Assembly (NCBI RefSeq): GCF_014837155.1
Contig: NZ_JACYHA010000008.1
Location: 89,135 to 153,134 of the forward strand
Origin: Litchfieldia stipae
GTDB lineage: Bacteria; Bacillota; Bacilli; Bacillales; Bacillaceae_L
DNA length: 64,000 bases
Direction of reading: 5' to 3'
Shown here: piece by piece, positions 8,927 through 17,358 of the stretch
Numbering within the stretch: the stretch's first letter is position 1
Layout of the letters: every line of letters begins with the position of its first letter
The notes under the pieces: generated by a model
Seen by the model: the letters and a program-made list of their open reading frames with translations, nothing else
Database searches by the model: none
Told to the model about the DNA's origin: nothing
Made by a program: the position numbers and the translations under genes

Positions 8927-9958
8927 ATGGTGAATATAAAGGATGTTGCGATTCGTGCTGGTGTTTCCGTGACCACGGTATCACGGGTATTGAACAACCG
9001 TGGCTATATTGGAAAAGAAACAAGGGAAAAAGTAGAAAAAGCGATGGCTGAAATCAATTACTTCCCAAACCAAATCGCTCGTGCACTCCAAAAAAGTCAA
9101 TCATATATTTTAGGTATCATTGTCCCAGATTCTAATAATCCGTTCTTCTCAGAATTAGTAAAACATGTTGAAATTAATGCAAACGCTAACAACTATAAAC
9201 TTCTAGTTTGTAATTCTCTTGATCAATCAGAAAAAGAAGCAAAATATATCAGAATGCTTAAAGAAAATCGAGTTGATGGCATTATTATGTGTAGTCATAC
9301 ATTAGACGTTGGAGAATACACACAAATTAACTTTCCTATAGTAACATTTGATCGTATTATCGCTAATCAATTCCCTTATGTGTCTTCTGATAATTTTAAA
9401 GGTGGAGAAATTGCCACTGAACACTTAATTGCATCTGGTTGTAAGAAGTTATTACACTTATCCGGTCCACTCAAACTAGACCTTTTACCAAATAGGAGAT
9501 CTGATGCCTTTAGGCTGACTTGTATGAAACATAATATTGAATTTGAAGTCGTTGAGGCAACACAGGATAACCTAACTTTTCAATATTTTAGGGATTTCAT
9601 AAGAACCGAAATTGCAGATACCCTTTCTCATTTTGATGGAGTATTTTGTAGTAATGATATTTTAGCCTATGCTTTATATCTACATGCAATCGAAAATAAT
9701 ATTAAGGTTCCTGAACAACTAAAAATTATCGGTTATGATTATCATAGTTTCACAAGAATGCTACAAACACCGAAACTCACTACCATTTCACAACCTATCA
9801 GTCGATTAGGAAAAATATTAAGTAATACAATTATTAGTATGATAGAAACAAAGGATAAAGATTCGGTAAATAATATCGTTGTTGATGTAGAATTAATTAA
9901 AGGTGACACTACGATAGATACTAATAATTCGCAACATTTGACTTCTCTTCAAATATAA
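8927..9958 (+). CDS. LacI-family transcriptional regulator
   Basis: Regulator of 343 aa with the N-terminal LacI helix-turn-helix (VNIKDVAIRAGVSVTTVSRVLN, split here by the usual motif), hinge helix near residues 48-58 and a periplasmic-binding-protein-like sugar sensor domain. GGAGTTGATCCT precedes the ATG. It is divergent from the alpha-glucoside operon and is the obvious candidate repressor of that operon, with sugar or phosphosugar as inducer (inference). A strong hairpin terminator follows. Confidence 0.9.
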   Translation: MVNIKDVAIRAGVSVTTVSRVLNNRGYIGKETREKVEKAMAEINYFPNQIARALQKSQSYILGIIVPDSNNPFFSELVKHVEINANANNYKLLVCNSLDQSEKEAKYIRMLKENRVDGIIMCSHTLDVGEYTQINFPIVTFDRIIANQFPYVSSDNFKGGEIATEHLIASGCKKLLHLSGPLKLDLLPNRRSDAFRLTCMKHNIEFEVVEATQDNLTFQYFRDFIRTEIADTLSHFDGVFCSNDILAYALYLHAIENNIKVPEQLKIIGYDYHSFTRMLQTPKLTTISQPISRLGKILSNTIISMIETKDKDSVNNIVVDVELIKGDTTIDTNNSQHLTSLQI

Positions 9959-9970
9959 TTATTCACAAAT

Positions 9971-10017
9971 ATAGGCTGGACTGAATTCGGTTCTATTCCG
10001 TCTTCAGTCCAGCCTAT
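9971..10017. terminator. Terminator between convergent lacI-type and dus genes
   Basis: A 15-bp perfect stem, ATAGGCTGGACTGAA (9971-9985) with its complement at 10003-10017, encloses a 17-nt loop. T tails are short, but the position between two convergent genes supports termination in both directions. Confidence 0.7.
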
Positions 10018-10051
10018 TTATCATTCTCACCTTTTGAAGGTTACATCATTC

Positions 10052-11008
10052 TTACCCAAAGTTATCAAGCATGGCACGAACTTCATCTGTTGTCTTAGTG
10101 CTCATCAATTGATTTCTAAGTTCACTTGCCCCTCGAAATCCTTTGACATAAATCTTAAAAAAGCGATGAAGAGCTCTGAATGGACGTGGCTCTAGTTCGT
10201 TTGAATACTTATCATGGAGATCAAGATGCAGCCTTAACAGATCAAGAAGTTCTTCACTGCTATGTTCTTTCTGTTCTGTTTCAAAGGCAAATGGATTCTT
10301 GAAAATTCCGCGTCCAATCATTACCCCATCAACACCATATTTTTCAACAAGCTCCAAGCCAACTTGACGGTCAGCAATATCACCATTGATTGTCAAAAGT
10401 GTATCTGGTGCGATCTCATCACGAAGCTTCTTAATTTCTGGAATCAGCTCCCAATGAGCATCTACTTCACTCATTTCCTTCCTTGTGCGCAGATGAATGG
10501 AAAGATTAGCAATATCTTGTTTCAATATATGCGTTAACCACTCCTGCCACTCATCTACTTCGGTGTAGCCAAGTCTTGTCTTCACACTGACAGGCAATCC
10601 TCCCGCTTTTGCTGCTTGAATGAGTTCTGCCGCAACCTCTGGACGTAGGATAAGTCCACTGCCCTTCCCTTTAGACGCCACATTAGGCACAGGACAACCC
10701 ATATTAAGATCAATCCCTTTAAATCCAAGCTCCGCCATACCAATGCTCATTTGCCTGAAATATTCGGGCTTATCTCCCCAAATATGCGCAACCATGGGTT
10801 GTTCATCTTCGGTAAAAAGCAAACGCCCACGCACACTACGGTTTCCTTCTGGATGACAATAACTCTCCGTATTTGTAAACTCTGTAAAAAACACATCAGG
10901 TCTTCCTGCTTCACTTACTACATGACGAAACACTACATCTGTTACATCTTCCATTGGTGCAAGTACAAAAAATGGTCGTGGTAAATCACGCCAGAAATTA
11001 TCTATCAT
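10052..11008 (-). CDS. dus: tRNA-dihydrouridine synthase family protein
   Basis: FMN-dependent Dus enzyme of about 318 aa that reduces uridines in tRNA D-loops. Seen: the APMEDVTD N-terminal motif, catalytic Cys in [25 protein letters not shown], and [12 protein letters not shown] near the C-terminus. A TTG at 11020 would add four residues, but AGGA sits directly against it, so ATG at 11008 is chosen. It is a single-gene unit. Which tRNA position it modifies cannot be told; the N-terminal [15 protein letters not shown] resembles a paralogue distinct from the DusB next to folK/lysS in Bacillus. Confidence 0.88.
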   Translation of the reverse strand: MIDNFWRDLPRPFFVLAPMEDVTDVVFRHVVSEAGRPDVFFTEFTNTESYCHPEGNRSVRGRLLFTEDEQPMVAHIWGDKPEYFRQMSIGMAELGFKGIDLNMGCPVPNVASKGKGSGLILRPEVAAELIQAAKAGGLPVSVKTRLGYTEVDEWQEWLTHILKQDIANLSIHLRTRKEMSEVDAHWELIPEIKKLRDEIAPDTLLTINGDIADRQVGLELVEKYGVDGVMIGRGIFKNPFAFETEQKEHSSEELLDLLRLHLDLHDKYSNELEPRPFRALHRFFKIYVKGFRGASELRNQLMSTKTTDEVRAMLDNFG

Positions 11009-11260
11009 AATCGAACTCAAATCCTCTCATTGTGAATACGTGTCTATCTGTCAATGTAATTCATCAAATAAATAATGTTATAACTTCCTTTACACTTATA
11101 TCATGCTTAATCACTTCTTATCAACATCAGTGCACTTTAAACATTAATAATTTCAGAAAAAAATATGTACTCATTAATTGGAAGTCTATCCCAATAAGCC
11201 TCAAGGCCTAGCTTAAAATACTTCTACGGTTCATTTCTGCACTTTTATCCAAAGGGTAAA

Positions 11261-12277
11261 ATGGAAAAAAAAGAAAGCAGGTCCTATCAAGATATGAAAA
11301 AAACGAAACAGAAAAGTAAACATTGGATCGTGTTAAGAAATTTTTTATTATCTATATTATCAGTATTTGTTATTTGGATCATTTTCAGTAATGCAATGAC
11401 AGCATTTGAACAAAAAAGACACACGCCAATAGGCAATTTAGTTGAGGTTGATGGGAAGAATATGCACATTTATACAAAAGGTGATGGAGATAACACAATC
11501 CTTTTACTAAGTGGCCTTGGAACTGCAGCACCAACACTCGATTTTGAACCATTGATAAATGAACTGTCAAAGAGTAACAAGGTTGTCGTGGTAGAGCCAT
11601 TTGGATACGGATGGAGTGATATCACCAACAAGGAACGAACAGTAGAAAACATCATAGACGAAATAAGAATGGCTCTGAAAGAATCTAACATACAAGGACC
11701 CTACATATTGATGCCTCATTCAATATCTGGAATTTACTGTATGTACTTTGCGAACACATATCCAGAAGAAGTGAAAGCAATCATTGGAATAGACCCCACC
11801 TTACCACAGGCATTAGAGTATTTTGGTGAAAATCCGCCTACAATGCCTAAGTATTTAAGTTATTTGGCACCAACTGGAATAGCAAGATTAGCATTATATA
11901 TGGATTCTGAAAGTTTCTTACCTATTGCTGAATCTGACACATATTCCGAAGAAAATTTAAAAATAACCAAGGCGATTTCTGCTTGGAAGGGCTATAACAA
12001 AAACATAGTTACTGAAGCTAATGCGTTAAAATATAATATTAACCAAACAGTTACGATGACATTCCCTGATAACATGCCAGTATTATTCTTCACTACGAAA
12101 GATGAGAAGGTAACAGCTGATGGGAAAAACAATGTGACCTTTTACAAGACACAGTTAACTCATTCCCCTGCTAGTAAAATTGTTACATTAGAGGGACACC
12201 ATTATCTTCATTGGAATCGGTATAAGGAAATAAGTAAAGAAACAACTGAATTCATAGAAACAGTGGGTACTGATTAA
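11261..12277 (+). CDS. Membrane-anchored alpha/beta hydrolase
   Basis: Protein of 338 aa with a basic N-terminus, one transmembrane segment (about residues 25-45) and an alpha/beta-hydrolase domain outside or facing the membrane. The nucleophile elbow reads PHSISG (Ser of HS), with a likely acid in TTKDEKV and the His in EGHHYLHW. The elbow has Pro-His-Ser-Ile-Ser-Gly rather than the usual Gly-His-Ser-x-Gly-Gly. Its substrate is unknown. The start has a modest AAAGGG site. It is monocistronic with its own terminator. Confidence 0.78.
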   Translation: MEKKESRSYQDMKKTKQKSKHWIVLRNFLLSILSVFVIWIIFSNAMTAFEQKRHTPIGNLVEVDGKNMHIYTKGDGDNTILLLSGLGTAAPTLDFEPLINELSKSNKVVVVEPFGYGWSDITNKERTVENIIDEIRMALKESNIQGPYILMPHSISGIYCMYFANTYPEEVKAIIGIDPTLPQALEYFGENPPTMPKYLSYLAPTGIARLALYMDSESFLPIAESDTYSEENLKITKAISAWKGYNKNIVTEANALKYNINQTVTMTFPDNMPVLFFTTKDEKVTADGKNNVTFYKTQLTHSPASKIVTLEGHHYLHWNRYKEISKETTEFIETVGTD

Positions 12278-12313
12278 GCCTTGCCGTCTATCTTTATTGA
12301 AAAAAATGGAGAA

Positions 12314-12348
12314 AGGATTAGATTCTACAATAGGAGTCTAACCTTTTT
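12314..12348 (+). terminator. Terminator of the alpha/beta hydrolase gene
   Basis: An imperfect stem starting AGGATTAGA and closing with TCTAACCT is followed by six T. It lies about 40 bases after the hydrolase stop codon. Confidence 0.65.
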
Positions 12349-12379
12349 TATTTTCTTGATTTGTATAATAATTTTTATC

Positions 12380-12417
12380 TTTTGTATAAGTTTACTTTAC
12401 TTTTGTATAAGTATAGT
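12380..12417 (+). promoter_or_regulatory. Direct repeats and promoter of the XRE gene
   Basis: TTTTGTATAAGT occurs at 12380-12391 and again at 12401-12412, spaced 21 bp, i.e. two helical turns, with a partial third copy (TTTGTATAAT) near 12360. A -10-like TATAGT (12412-12417) abuts the second copy. The arrangement suggests cooperative binding, most simply autoregulation by the XRE protein encoded downstream. Confidence 0.5.
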
Positions 12418-12456
12418 GTATTGTGAGTGTATAGTAAAAAAAGGAAGGTGTTGACC

Positions 12457-12696
12457 TTGAAGGAAGAAATTGAGGACTATGTTGTCAATAAAGTGTATGA
12501 GCACCGAGTGTTAAAAAGATTGTCCCAAAAGGAATTGGCTGACGCTGTAGGAGTATCGAAACAAACTATTTATGTAATGGAGAAGAATAATTACTCTCCT
12601 TCTCTCGTTTTAGCTTATCGAATAGCTGATTTCTTTAACGTAGATGTTAACGAAATCTTTACTTATGTGAAAGGAAGGGATCAAAATGAGAATTGA
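12457..12696 (+). CDS. XRE-family HTH regulator
   Basis: Small Cro/CI-type regulator, 79 aa when started at TTG 12457. That TTG has AAGGAAGGTG six bases upstream; an upstream GTG at 12427 would start inside the spacer and has no such site. The HTH is visible in [22 protein letters not shown], here within residues 25-46. The protein ends without an extra domain. Its stop overlaps the next gene by 11 bases, so the two form a pair; such XRE/membrane protein couples are common in Firmicutes and often regulate themselves. Confidence 0.87.
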   Translation: MKEEIEDYVVNKVYEHRVLKRLSQKELADAVGVSKQTIYVMEKNNYSPSLVLAYRIADFFNVDVNEIFTYVKGRDQNEN

Positions 12697-13027
12697 GGAA
12701 CTATCAAATACCATCTTTTATCCATTAAAAACATGGGCAGAAAAATCAAATGGTAATTGGAATATGCTTATTGGTATCGGTATGATATCACTTTTAGTCG
12801 GAGTAATTCTGATATACGTATTTTATAAAAAAATGGGTAAGGCTGATGAAAGAACAAATCAAATAACTTTAAAGAGTTTGCTCATTATGCTGTGTGGAGT
12901 CATTTTGTGCGACGTGATTTTCCCAAAAGAATATATGTGGCAAATTTTCTTCTTATTTAAATATTCCCTTGCATTCATCGCTTCTGGTATATATCTTGCT
13001 ATACAATATAAAAAGGATTTTTTTTAA
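12686..13027 (+). CDS. Small membrane protein with DERT motif (DUF2178-like)
   Basis: Protein of 113 aa with three likely transmembrane helices (about residues 28-46, 65-80, 86-105). A conserved-looking [13 protein letters not shown] stretch follows the first helix, resembling DUF2178-type proteins that are paired with XRE regulators. AAGGAAGGG lies upstream of the ATG inside the regulator gene, and the 11-base overlap indicates coupling. Function is unknown. Family assignment is by motif memory and moderate. Confidence 0.7.
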   Translation: MRIEELSNTIFYPLKTWAEKSNGNWNMLIGIGMISLLVGVILIYVFYKKMGKADERTNQITLKSLLIMLCGVILCDVIFPKEYMWQIFFLFKYSLAFIASGIYLAIQYKKDFF

Positions 13028-13058
13028 CTAATTAGGTCCTGTATGATAATAGATAAAA

Positions 13059-13104
13059 AGAGGGATGTCTGAGAAACCTTTACCGATTCTCAGGAATCCC
13101 TCTT
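13059..13104. terminator. Strong bidirectional terminator
   Basis: AAGAGGGAT-TCTGAGAA (13059-13076 with a one-base mismatch) pairs with TTCTCAG-AATCCCTCTT (13087-13104). It has A/T tails on both sides and separates the XRE/membrane pair from the truncated MBL-fold gene on the other strand. Confidence 0.8.
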
Positions 13105-13575
13105 CTAAATGTCTATTAGCATCGCTTTTTCTGCTAATCGAATGTTTTCGTTCCCCTGTTCTTTTGCACTGTTGAGCAAATCTTGTAAATTACCATAGTG
13201 AGGTAGATGGGTTAAGAGAACTTGTTTCGCATTTGAATTTTTCGCCAGAATTCCAGCTTCTTCTGCCGTCATATGACCACTTTTCGTACCATCCATACCT
13301 GTATATAAACTACATTCTGTTATAAGTAAATCACAATCTTTGGCAAATTGGACTAATTCTTCTGTAAAACTAGTATCAGCTGTATATACTACCTCTTTGC
13401 CTTCACACGTTATTTTTATGCTATAAGCTTCGACTGGGTGTACATTTCTTAAAAATGAAATGTGAAATGGTCCTAGGTTAAACTCACTGTCTTCAGTGTA
13501 GCTTATAAATGTTGAGTATGGTACTTCATCAACTTGTTTATCATGAGGGCCATATACGGCTATAATATGGTAGAG
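13105..13575 (-). pseudogene. 5'-truncated MBL-fold metallohydrolase
   Basis: The minus strand encodes the C-terminal ~155 residues of a metallo-beta-lactamase-fold hydrolase of the ribonuclease Z/YhfI type: VYGPHDKQVDE, FLRNVHPVEAYS, VVYTADTSF, LLITECSL, SGHMTAEEAG and LLTHLPHYG are all in one open frame. The N-terminal half with the HxHxDH metal site is missing. The frame runs into a stop at 13597-13599 with no start codon. The homologous part ends where the promoter of the vanR-like gene begins. The nearest internal ATG (13296) would give only 63 residues. It is almost certainly non-functional. Confidence 0.8.
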
Positions 13576-13581
13576 GAAAAG

Positions 13582-13640
13582 AATCTTAAGAAAAATTTAA
13601 GAATTCTCCCACCATTTTTTTAAGAAAATTCATTTAATCT
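13582..13640 (+). promoter_or_regulatory. Promoter/VanR-type box upstream of the response regulator
   Basis: TTAAGAAAAATTTAA at 13586-13600 is followed by CCCACC and a T-run ending in TTTAAGAAAA. The same arrangement recurs before vanY (15539 onward), which points to a common regulator, most likely the OmpR-type protein encoded next to it. Confidence 0.6.
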
Positions 13641-13715
13641 ATCTCACTTGAAGGGTTAAGTTTGTTTGCAATAGATGGATATTGAGAGAATATCACTTAC
13701 ATAGGAGTGAAATAA

Positions 13716-14417
13716 ATGAAACGCTTATCAATTTTAATAGCTGATGATGAGGAGGAAATTGCTGATCTGATCGGCATCCATTTAGAAAAAGAAGGGTACC
13801 ATGTGATTAAAGCCTCGGACGGACAAGAGGCTTTTCGTATTGTCGAGACTCAGGTCATTGATTTGCTAATACTGGATATTATGATGCCGAAAATGGATGG
13901 TTATGAGGTCACCCGCCGTATTCGTGAACAGTATAATATGCCAATCATATTTTTGAGCGCAAAAACATCGGATTTCGATAAAGTACAGGGCCTAGTCATT
14001 GGGGCAGATGATTATATGACAAAACCATTCACCCCAATCGAATTAGTTGCTCGTGTAAATGCTCATCTCCGACGTTATATGAAGTTGAACCAACCAAAAT
14101 CAGATTTAGGTAATAAAACCTCTCTGGAAACTGGTGGATTGGTTATCTCTCCCGATCAACGTAAAGTGACTCTCTATGGCGAAGAGATCAAAATAACACC
14201 TAAAGAATTTGATATTTTGTACTTACTAGCCAGTCACCCTGGAAAAGTTTTTAATGTGGAAACAATTTTTCAGCAAGTGTGGGGTGATGCCTATTTTGAA
14301 GGTGCTAATACTGTAATGGTCCATATTCGTACATTAAGAAAAAAACTTGAAGAAGATAAAAGGAAACATAAATTTATAAAAACCGTATGGGGTGTGGGGT
14401 ACGCGTTCAATGAATAA
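13716..14417 (+). CDS. vanR: VanR-like OmpR-family response regulator
   Basis: Response regulator of 233 aa. The receiver domain (1-120) carries the acidic pair DDEEE, the phospho-acceptor Asp in LLILDIMMPKMDG, and Lys in DDYMTKPF. A winged-helix domain (about 135-232) ends with VKTVWGVGYAFNE. AGGAGTG lies upstream of the ATG. It overlaps the kinase gene by 8 bases. The adjoining vanY and vanZ genes and shared promoter box make VanRS-type control of cell-wall precursor genes likely. As with all OmpR systems, the signal cannot be read from the sequence. Confidence 0.88.
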   Translation: MKRLSILIADDEEEIADLIGIHLEKEGYHVIKASDGQEAFRIVETQVIDLLILDIMMPKMDGYEVTRRIREQYNMPIIFLSAKTSDFDKVQGLVIGADDYMTKPFTPIELVARVNAHLRRYMKLNQPKSDLGNKTSLETGGLVISPDQRKVTLYGEEIKITPKEFDILYLLASHPGKVFNVETIFQQVWGDAYFEGANTVMVHIRTLRKKLEEDKRKHKFIKTVWGVGYAFNE

Positions 14418-15522
14418 ACTTATCCGCAGTTTTCGCTCCAAAATCATTGTATTATTTGGTTTAAGTATGCTTATGGCTGGTATGATCACTTACTTAATCT
14501 TTAAAGGACTACAGTTTTATTATCATACATTTGTCCAATTCGGTGAAACACTGTTTTTCTATCGTCAAATCTTGAAAGATATGGGCGATACTAGATTCTT
14601 TTTACTACTATTTATTCCACTTTCTTTTTTGTTTTTTTATTTACTTACTAAGCGTTATTCGACCTATTTCAAGGAGATTTCCACTGGTATTCGTTATCTT
14701 GCCCAAGGGGATTTCTCCTATCGAGTTCAACTGAAATCAAATGATGAATTTGAACATATTGCTCAAGATATTAATCTAGCAAGTGAACAATTGCAACAAG
14801 CCATCGAAAGAGGAGATTTCTCGGAAAGTAGCAAAGATCAGCTAGTCGTAAATTTAGCGCATGATCTCCGTACACCTCTCACCTCTGTTTTAGGTTATTT
14901 AGATTTAATCCTGAAGGATGAGAATTTGACTCAAGAACAGGTTAGACATTTTTTAACAATTGCCTTTACTAAATCTCAGCGTTTAGAAAGACTGATTGAT
15001 GAACTATTCGAAATCACTCGAATGAACTATGGCATATTGCCAATTAAAAAAAATCATATCAATTTAAGTGACCTCCTTAATCAATTAAAGGAAGAATTGT
15101 ATCCAGTTTTCGAAAAGAATGATTTGACCGCTAGAATAAATGTGAACCCACAGCTACCTATTTGGGGTGATGGAGAACTATTAGCACGTGTGTTTGAAAA
15201 TCTTCTGACCAACTCGAATCGCTATGGTAACGATGGACAGTTTGTTGATATTAATGGCTTTATTGATTCTGATACAGTAGTTGTTCAGATTGTGAATTAT
15301 GGAGATCCCATTCCTCAGAATGAGTTGCCCCATCTCTTTGATATGTTTTATACAGGGGACAAAGCCCGAACTCATCAGGGAGGCGGCACCGGGATTGGCT
15401 TGTTCATTGCCAAGAATATTGTCGAACAGCATAATGGAGCCATTACTGCCGAAAGTAGTATAATTCGCACCATTTTTGAAGTGCGCTTACCGCTGGATAG
15501 TCAAATACAAGATCATGTTTAA
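14410..15522 (+). CDS. vanS: VanS-like sensor histidine kinase
   Basis: Membrane sensor kinase of 370 aa from ATG 14410, which overlaps the regulator gene; a GTG at 14392 would add six residues but lies deeper in that gene. Two transmembrane helices (about 12-32 and 62-80) enclose a short extracytoplasmic loop. A HAMP-like segment follows, then the H-box NLAHDLRTPLTSVLGYL with the phospho-His, N-box ENLLTNSNRYGNDG and G-box GGGTGIGLFIAKNI. The short sensor loop is like that of VanS enzymes. The likely signal is glycopeptide or cell-wall stress (inference). Confidence 0.88.
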   Translation: MNKLIRSFRSKIIVLFGLSMLMAGMITYLIFKGLQFYYHTFVQFGETLFFYRQILKDMGDTRFFLLLFIPLSFLFFYLLTKRYSTYFKEISTGIRYLAQGDFSYRVQLKSNDEFEHIAQDINLASEQLQQAIERGDFSESSKDQLVVNLAHDLRTPLTSVLGYLDLILKDENLTQEQVRHFLTIAFTKSQRLERLIDELFEITRMNYGILPIKKNHINLSDLLNQLKEELYPVFEKNDLTARINVNPQLPIWGDGELLARVFENLLTNSNRYGNDGQFVDINGFIDSDTVVVQIVNYGDPIPQNELPHLFDMFYTGDKARTHQGGGTGIGLFIAKNIVEQHNGAITAESSIIRTIFEVRLPLDSQIQDHV

Positions 15523-15534
15523 CATTCTAGATAA

Positions 15535-15585
15535 GAGTTTAAGAAAAATTTAAAATTTACCCCACTCTTTTTTTAAATAGTTTTC
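15535..15585 (+). promoter_or_regulatory. Second VanR-type promoter box, upstream of vanY
   Basis: TTAAGAAAAATTTAA recurs at 15539-15553, followed by CCCCACTC and a T-run, closely matching the element before the regulator gene at 13586. Within it, TTTAAGA and TTTAAAA form an 11-bp direct repeat as expected for an OmpR-family dimer. It suggests vanY-vanZ are transcribed separately under the same regulator. Confidence 0.62.
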
Positions 15586-15627
15586 CTTACACTTATAAGC
15601 AAATAAGATGATGGAGGAAACTGATAA

Positions 15628-16506
15628 ATGAAGAAATGGGGCTTTTTATTAGCATTAATTATATGTCTAGGGTTAACTTTCGTAAAGGTAGACCCTTTTT
15701 CGGAACCAAATGACATAATACAAAACAATAATCAATCTACAACTAAGATAGTAGAGGGTGGAAAAATCTCTGGGAATACCCAAAAAATAAAAATGACAGA
15801 AGAGCAAATCTATCATGGAGATCTCTTATTGGTCAATAGTGAATATCCAGTTCACAAAGAGGGGATTAAATTGGATATTGTTAATTTATCTGATAACCAT
15901 GATTTGGTACAAGGTTACGTGTTGTTAGGAAATGATATTTCTTTGTCAGAGGATATTGCTCATAAATTCTCAGAGCTGGTTGCTGCTGCAAGGAAAGATG
16001 GCCTTCAATATTTCGCCATTACAAGTGGCTTTCGAGACTTTCAAGAGCAAAGTATACTCTATCAAGATATGGGATCTGCCTTTGCCTTACCACCAGGCTA
16101 TAGCGAACACAATCTTGGCTTATCTCTTGATGTAGGATCTACGCAAATGAAGATGGCGGATGCACCAGAAGGAAAATGGATAGAAGAAAACGCATGGAAA
16201 TACGGGTTCATTCTACGTTATCCTGAGGATAAAACAGATATAACTGGAATTCAATATGAGCCTTGGCATATTCGCTATGTAGGTTTGCCTCACAGTGCGA
16301 TTATGCAGGAGAAGAATTTTGCTTTAGAGGAATATCTCGATTTCCTAAAAGAACAAAAGAGCATTTCAACAACACTACGTGGTAAAAAATATGACATCTC
16401 ATATTACCCTATAACCAAAGAAACGACCATTGATGTCCCGTCCAATCTTCATTGGGAAATATCAGGCAACAATATGGATGGCATCATCGTGACAGTGTTT
16501 CCCTAA
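15628..16506 (+). CDS. vanY: VanY-like D-alanyl-D-alanine carboxypeptidase
   Basis: Peptidase of the M15B family, 292 aa, with an N-terminal signal anchor (residues 4-20), so it should act outside the cell. Zinc ligands and catalytic residues are visible: His161 and Asp168 in SEHNLGLSLD, Glu211 and His214 in EPWHIRYVG, plus SGFRDFQEQ. The family removes the terminal D-Ala from pentapeptide stems, lowering vancomycin targets. A GGAGG site precedes the ATG. It is followed by vanZ and preceded by the box shared with vanR. No vanH, vanA or vanX gene is present, so full vancomycin resistance is not predicted. Confidence 0.9.
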   Translation: MKKWGFLLALIICLGLTFVKVDPFSEPNDIIQNNNQSTTKIVEGGKISGNTQKIKMTEEQIYHGDLLLVNSEYPVHKEGIKLDIVNLSDNHDLVQGYVLLGNDISLSEDIAHKFSELVAAARKDGLQYFAITSGFRDFQEQSILYQDMGSAFALPPGYSEHNLGLSLDVGSTQMKMADAPEGKWIEENAWKYGFILRYPEDKTDITGIQYEPWHIRYVGLPHSAIMQEKNFALEEYLDFLKEQKSISTTLRGKKYDISYYPITKETTIDVPSNLHWEISGNNMDGIIVTVFP

Positions 16507-16545
16507 TCAGCTCATACTAACCATTAAGGAGGTAAGGATAGCGGA

Positions 16546-17076
16546 ATGAAAAAAACGATCGTAAAGAACAATATTATTGTACCAGCACTATTTGTCGTTT
16601 ATATATATGCAGTATTTAAAATCATTCTATTTAAGTTTCGCTGGAGAGATATTGACTTTCTCATGTTTCAACTTCAGCAGAGTCTTGGAAACCCTGATCA
16701 TCTCATGTACCAATTACAACGTGGCAATTTCCTCCCGTTTGAAACAATACTCATCAATATTCGTAGTATATCAGGATGGCATGATTTTAGTAATTTTGTT
16801 GGGAATATCGCAGCGTTTGTCCCATTTGGCATGTTTCTTGTATTATTGTCAAAAAACAAAAGAATGTCATTCATTAGAGTATTAGTTGGAACTTTGAGTT
16901 TTAGTTTATGTTTGGAATGCTTACAGGTCGTTTTTTCTGTTGGAATTTTCGATGTAGATGACCTAATACTAAATACCTTTGGGGGATTGCTAGGCTATTT
17001 TGCTTTCAAGATTTATGATAAGGTAAAAGGAAATACATCAAGCATTTTCCAAGATAGAGAGATTGTTGAAAACTAG
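16546..17076 (+). CDS. vanZ: VanZ-family membrane protein
   Basis: Membrane protein of 176 aa with four to five helices. The RGNFLPFETI and GNIAAFVPFGMFL segments and the late CLECLQVVF and DVDDLILNTFGGLLGY segments are typical of VanZ. VanZ in enterococci gives low-level teicoplanin resistance by an unclear mechanism. It lies 39 bases after vanY behind AAGGAGG and is probably co-transcribed with it. No obvious terminator follows. Confidence 0.88.
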   Translation: MKKTIVKNNIIVPALFVVYIYAVFKIILFKFRWRDIDFLMFQLQQSLGNPDHLMYQLQRGNFLPFETILINIRSISGWHDFSNFVGNIAAFVPFGMFLVLLSKNKRMSFIRVLVGTLSFSLCLECLQVVFSVGIFDVDDLILNTFGGLLGYFAFKIYDKVKGNTSSIFQDREIVEN

Positions 17077-17252
17077 GAATTCAATATCAATCAAGGAAAC
17101 CGCACCAAAGCATAAATAAAGACGATTCCTATTTAATTTATGAAGAACTAAATGATTGGATTTTAGAACATGACCGAGAACAGATTGATAGTCTATTTAA
17201 ATAATCCATTACTGTAAAATGCAAGGAACAATTTCTACAAGAGGTGATTCGT

Positions 17253-17297
17253 TTGGAGAGTTACACTACATGTATTGCCATCATACTCAGCCTGTAA
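17253..17297 (+). CDS. Putative 14-residue leader peptide
   Basis: TTG at 17253 is preceded by AGAGGTG with a 6-base gap, an excellent Bacillus ribosome binding site. The frame encodes MESYTTCIAIILSL and stops with TAA at 17295-17297. The end of the frame is exactly the 5' arm of a 12-bp hairpin located just before a small protein gene. This is the geometry of translation- or termination-attenuation leaders. No homologue is recognised; peptide expression is an inference from the ribosome binding site and layout. Confidence 0.45.
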   Translation: MESYTTCIAIILSL

Positions 17298-17335
17298 TGG
17301 TCTAATAGTTCTTTGGGGGACTTTTATAGGCTGAG
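17286..17335 (+). promoter_or_regulatory. Leader hairpin upstream of the small Cys protein
   Basis: CTCAGCCTGTAA (17286-17297) pairs with TTATAGGCTGAG (17324-17335) over 12 bp including one G-U. The 26-nt loop contains a smaller hairpin (GTTC/GGAC). There is no T tail. A short CCTT/AAGG stem (17336-17348) can cover part of the next ribosome binding site, so translation control is plausible. Confidence 0.55.
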
Positions 17336-17358
17336 CCTTATCCCAAGGAGTGATGGTC

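Noticed and set aside
17105..17204. Plus-strand frame ending EELNDWILEHDREQIDSLFK
   Set aside because: The frame looks protein-like but has no start codon or ribosome binding site; it may be the tail of a lost gene, but nothing supports a feature call.
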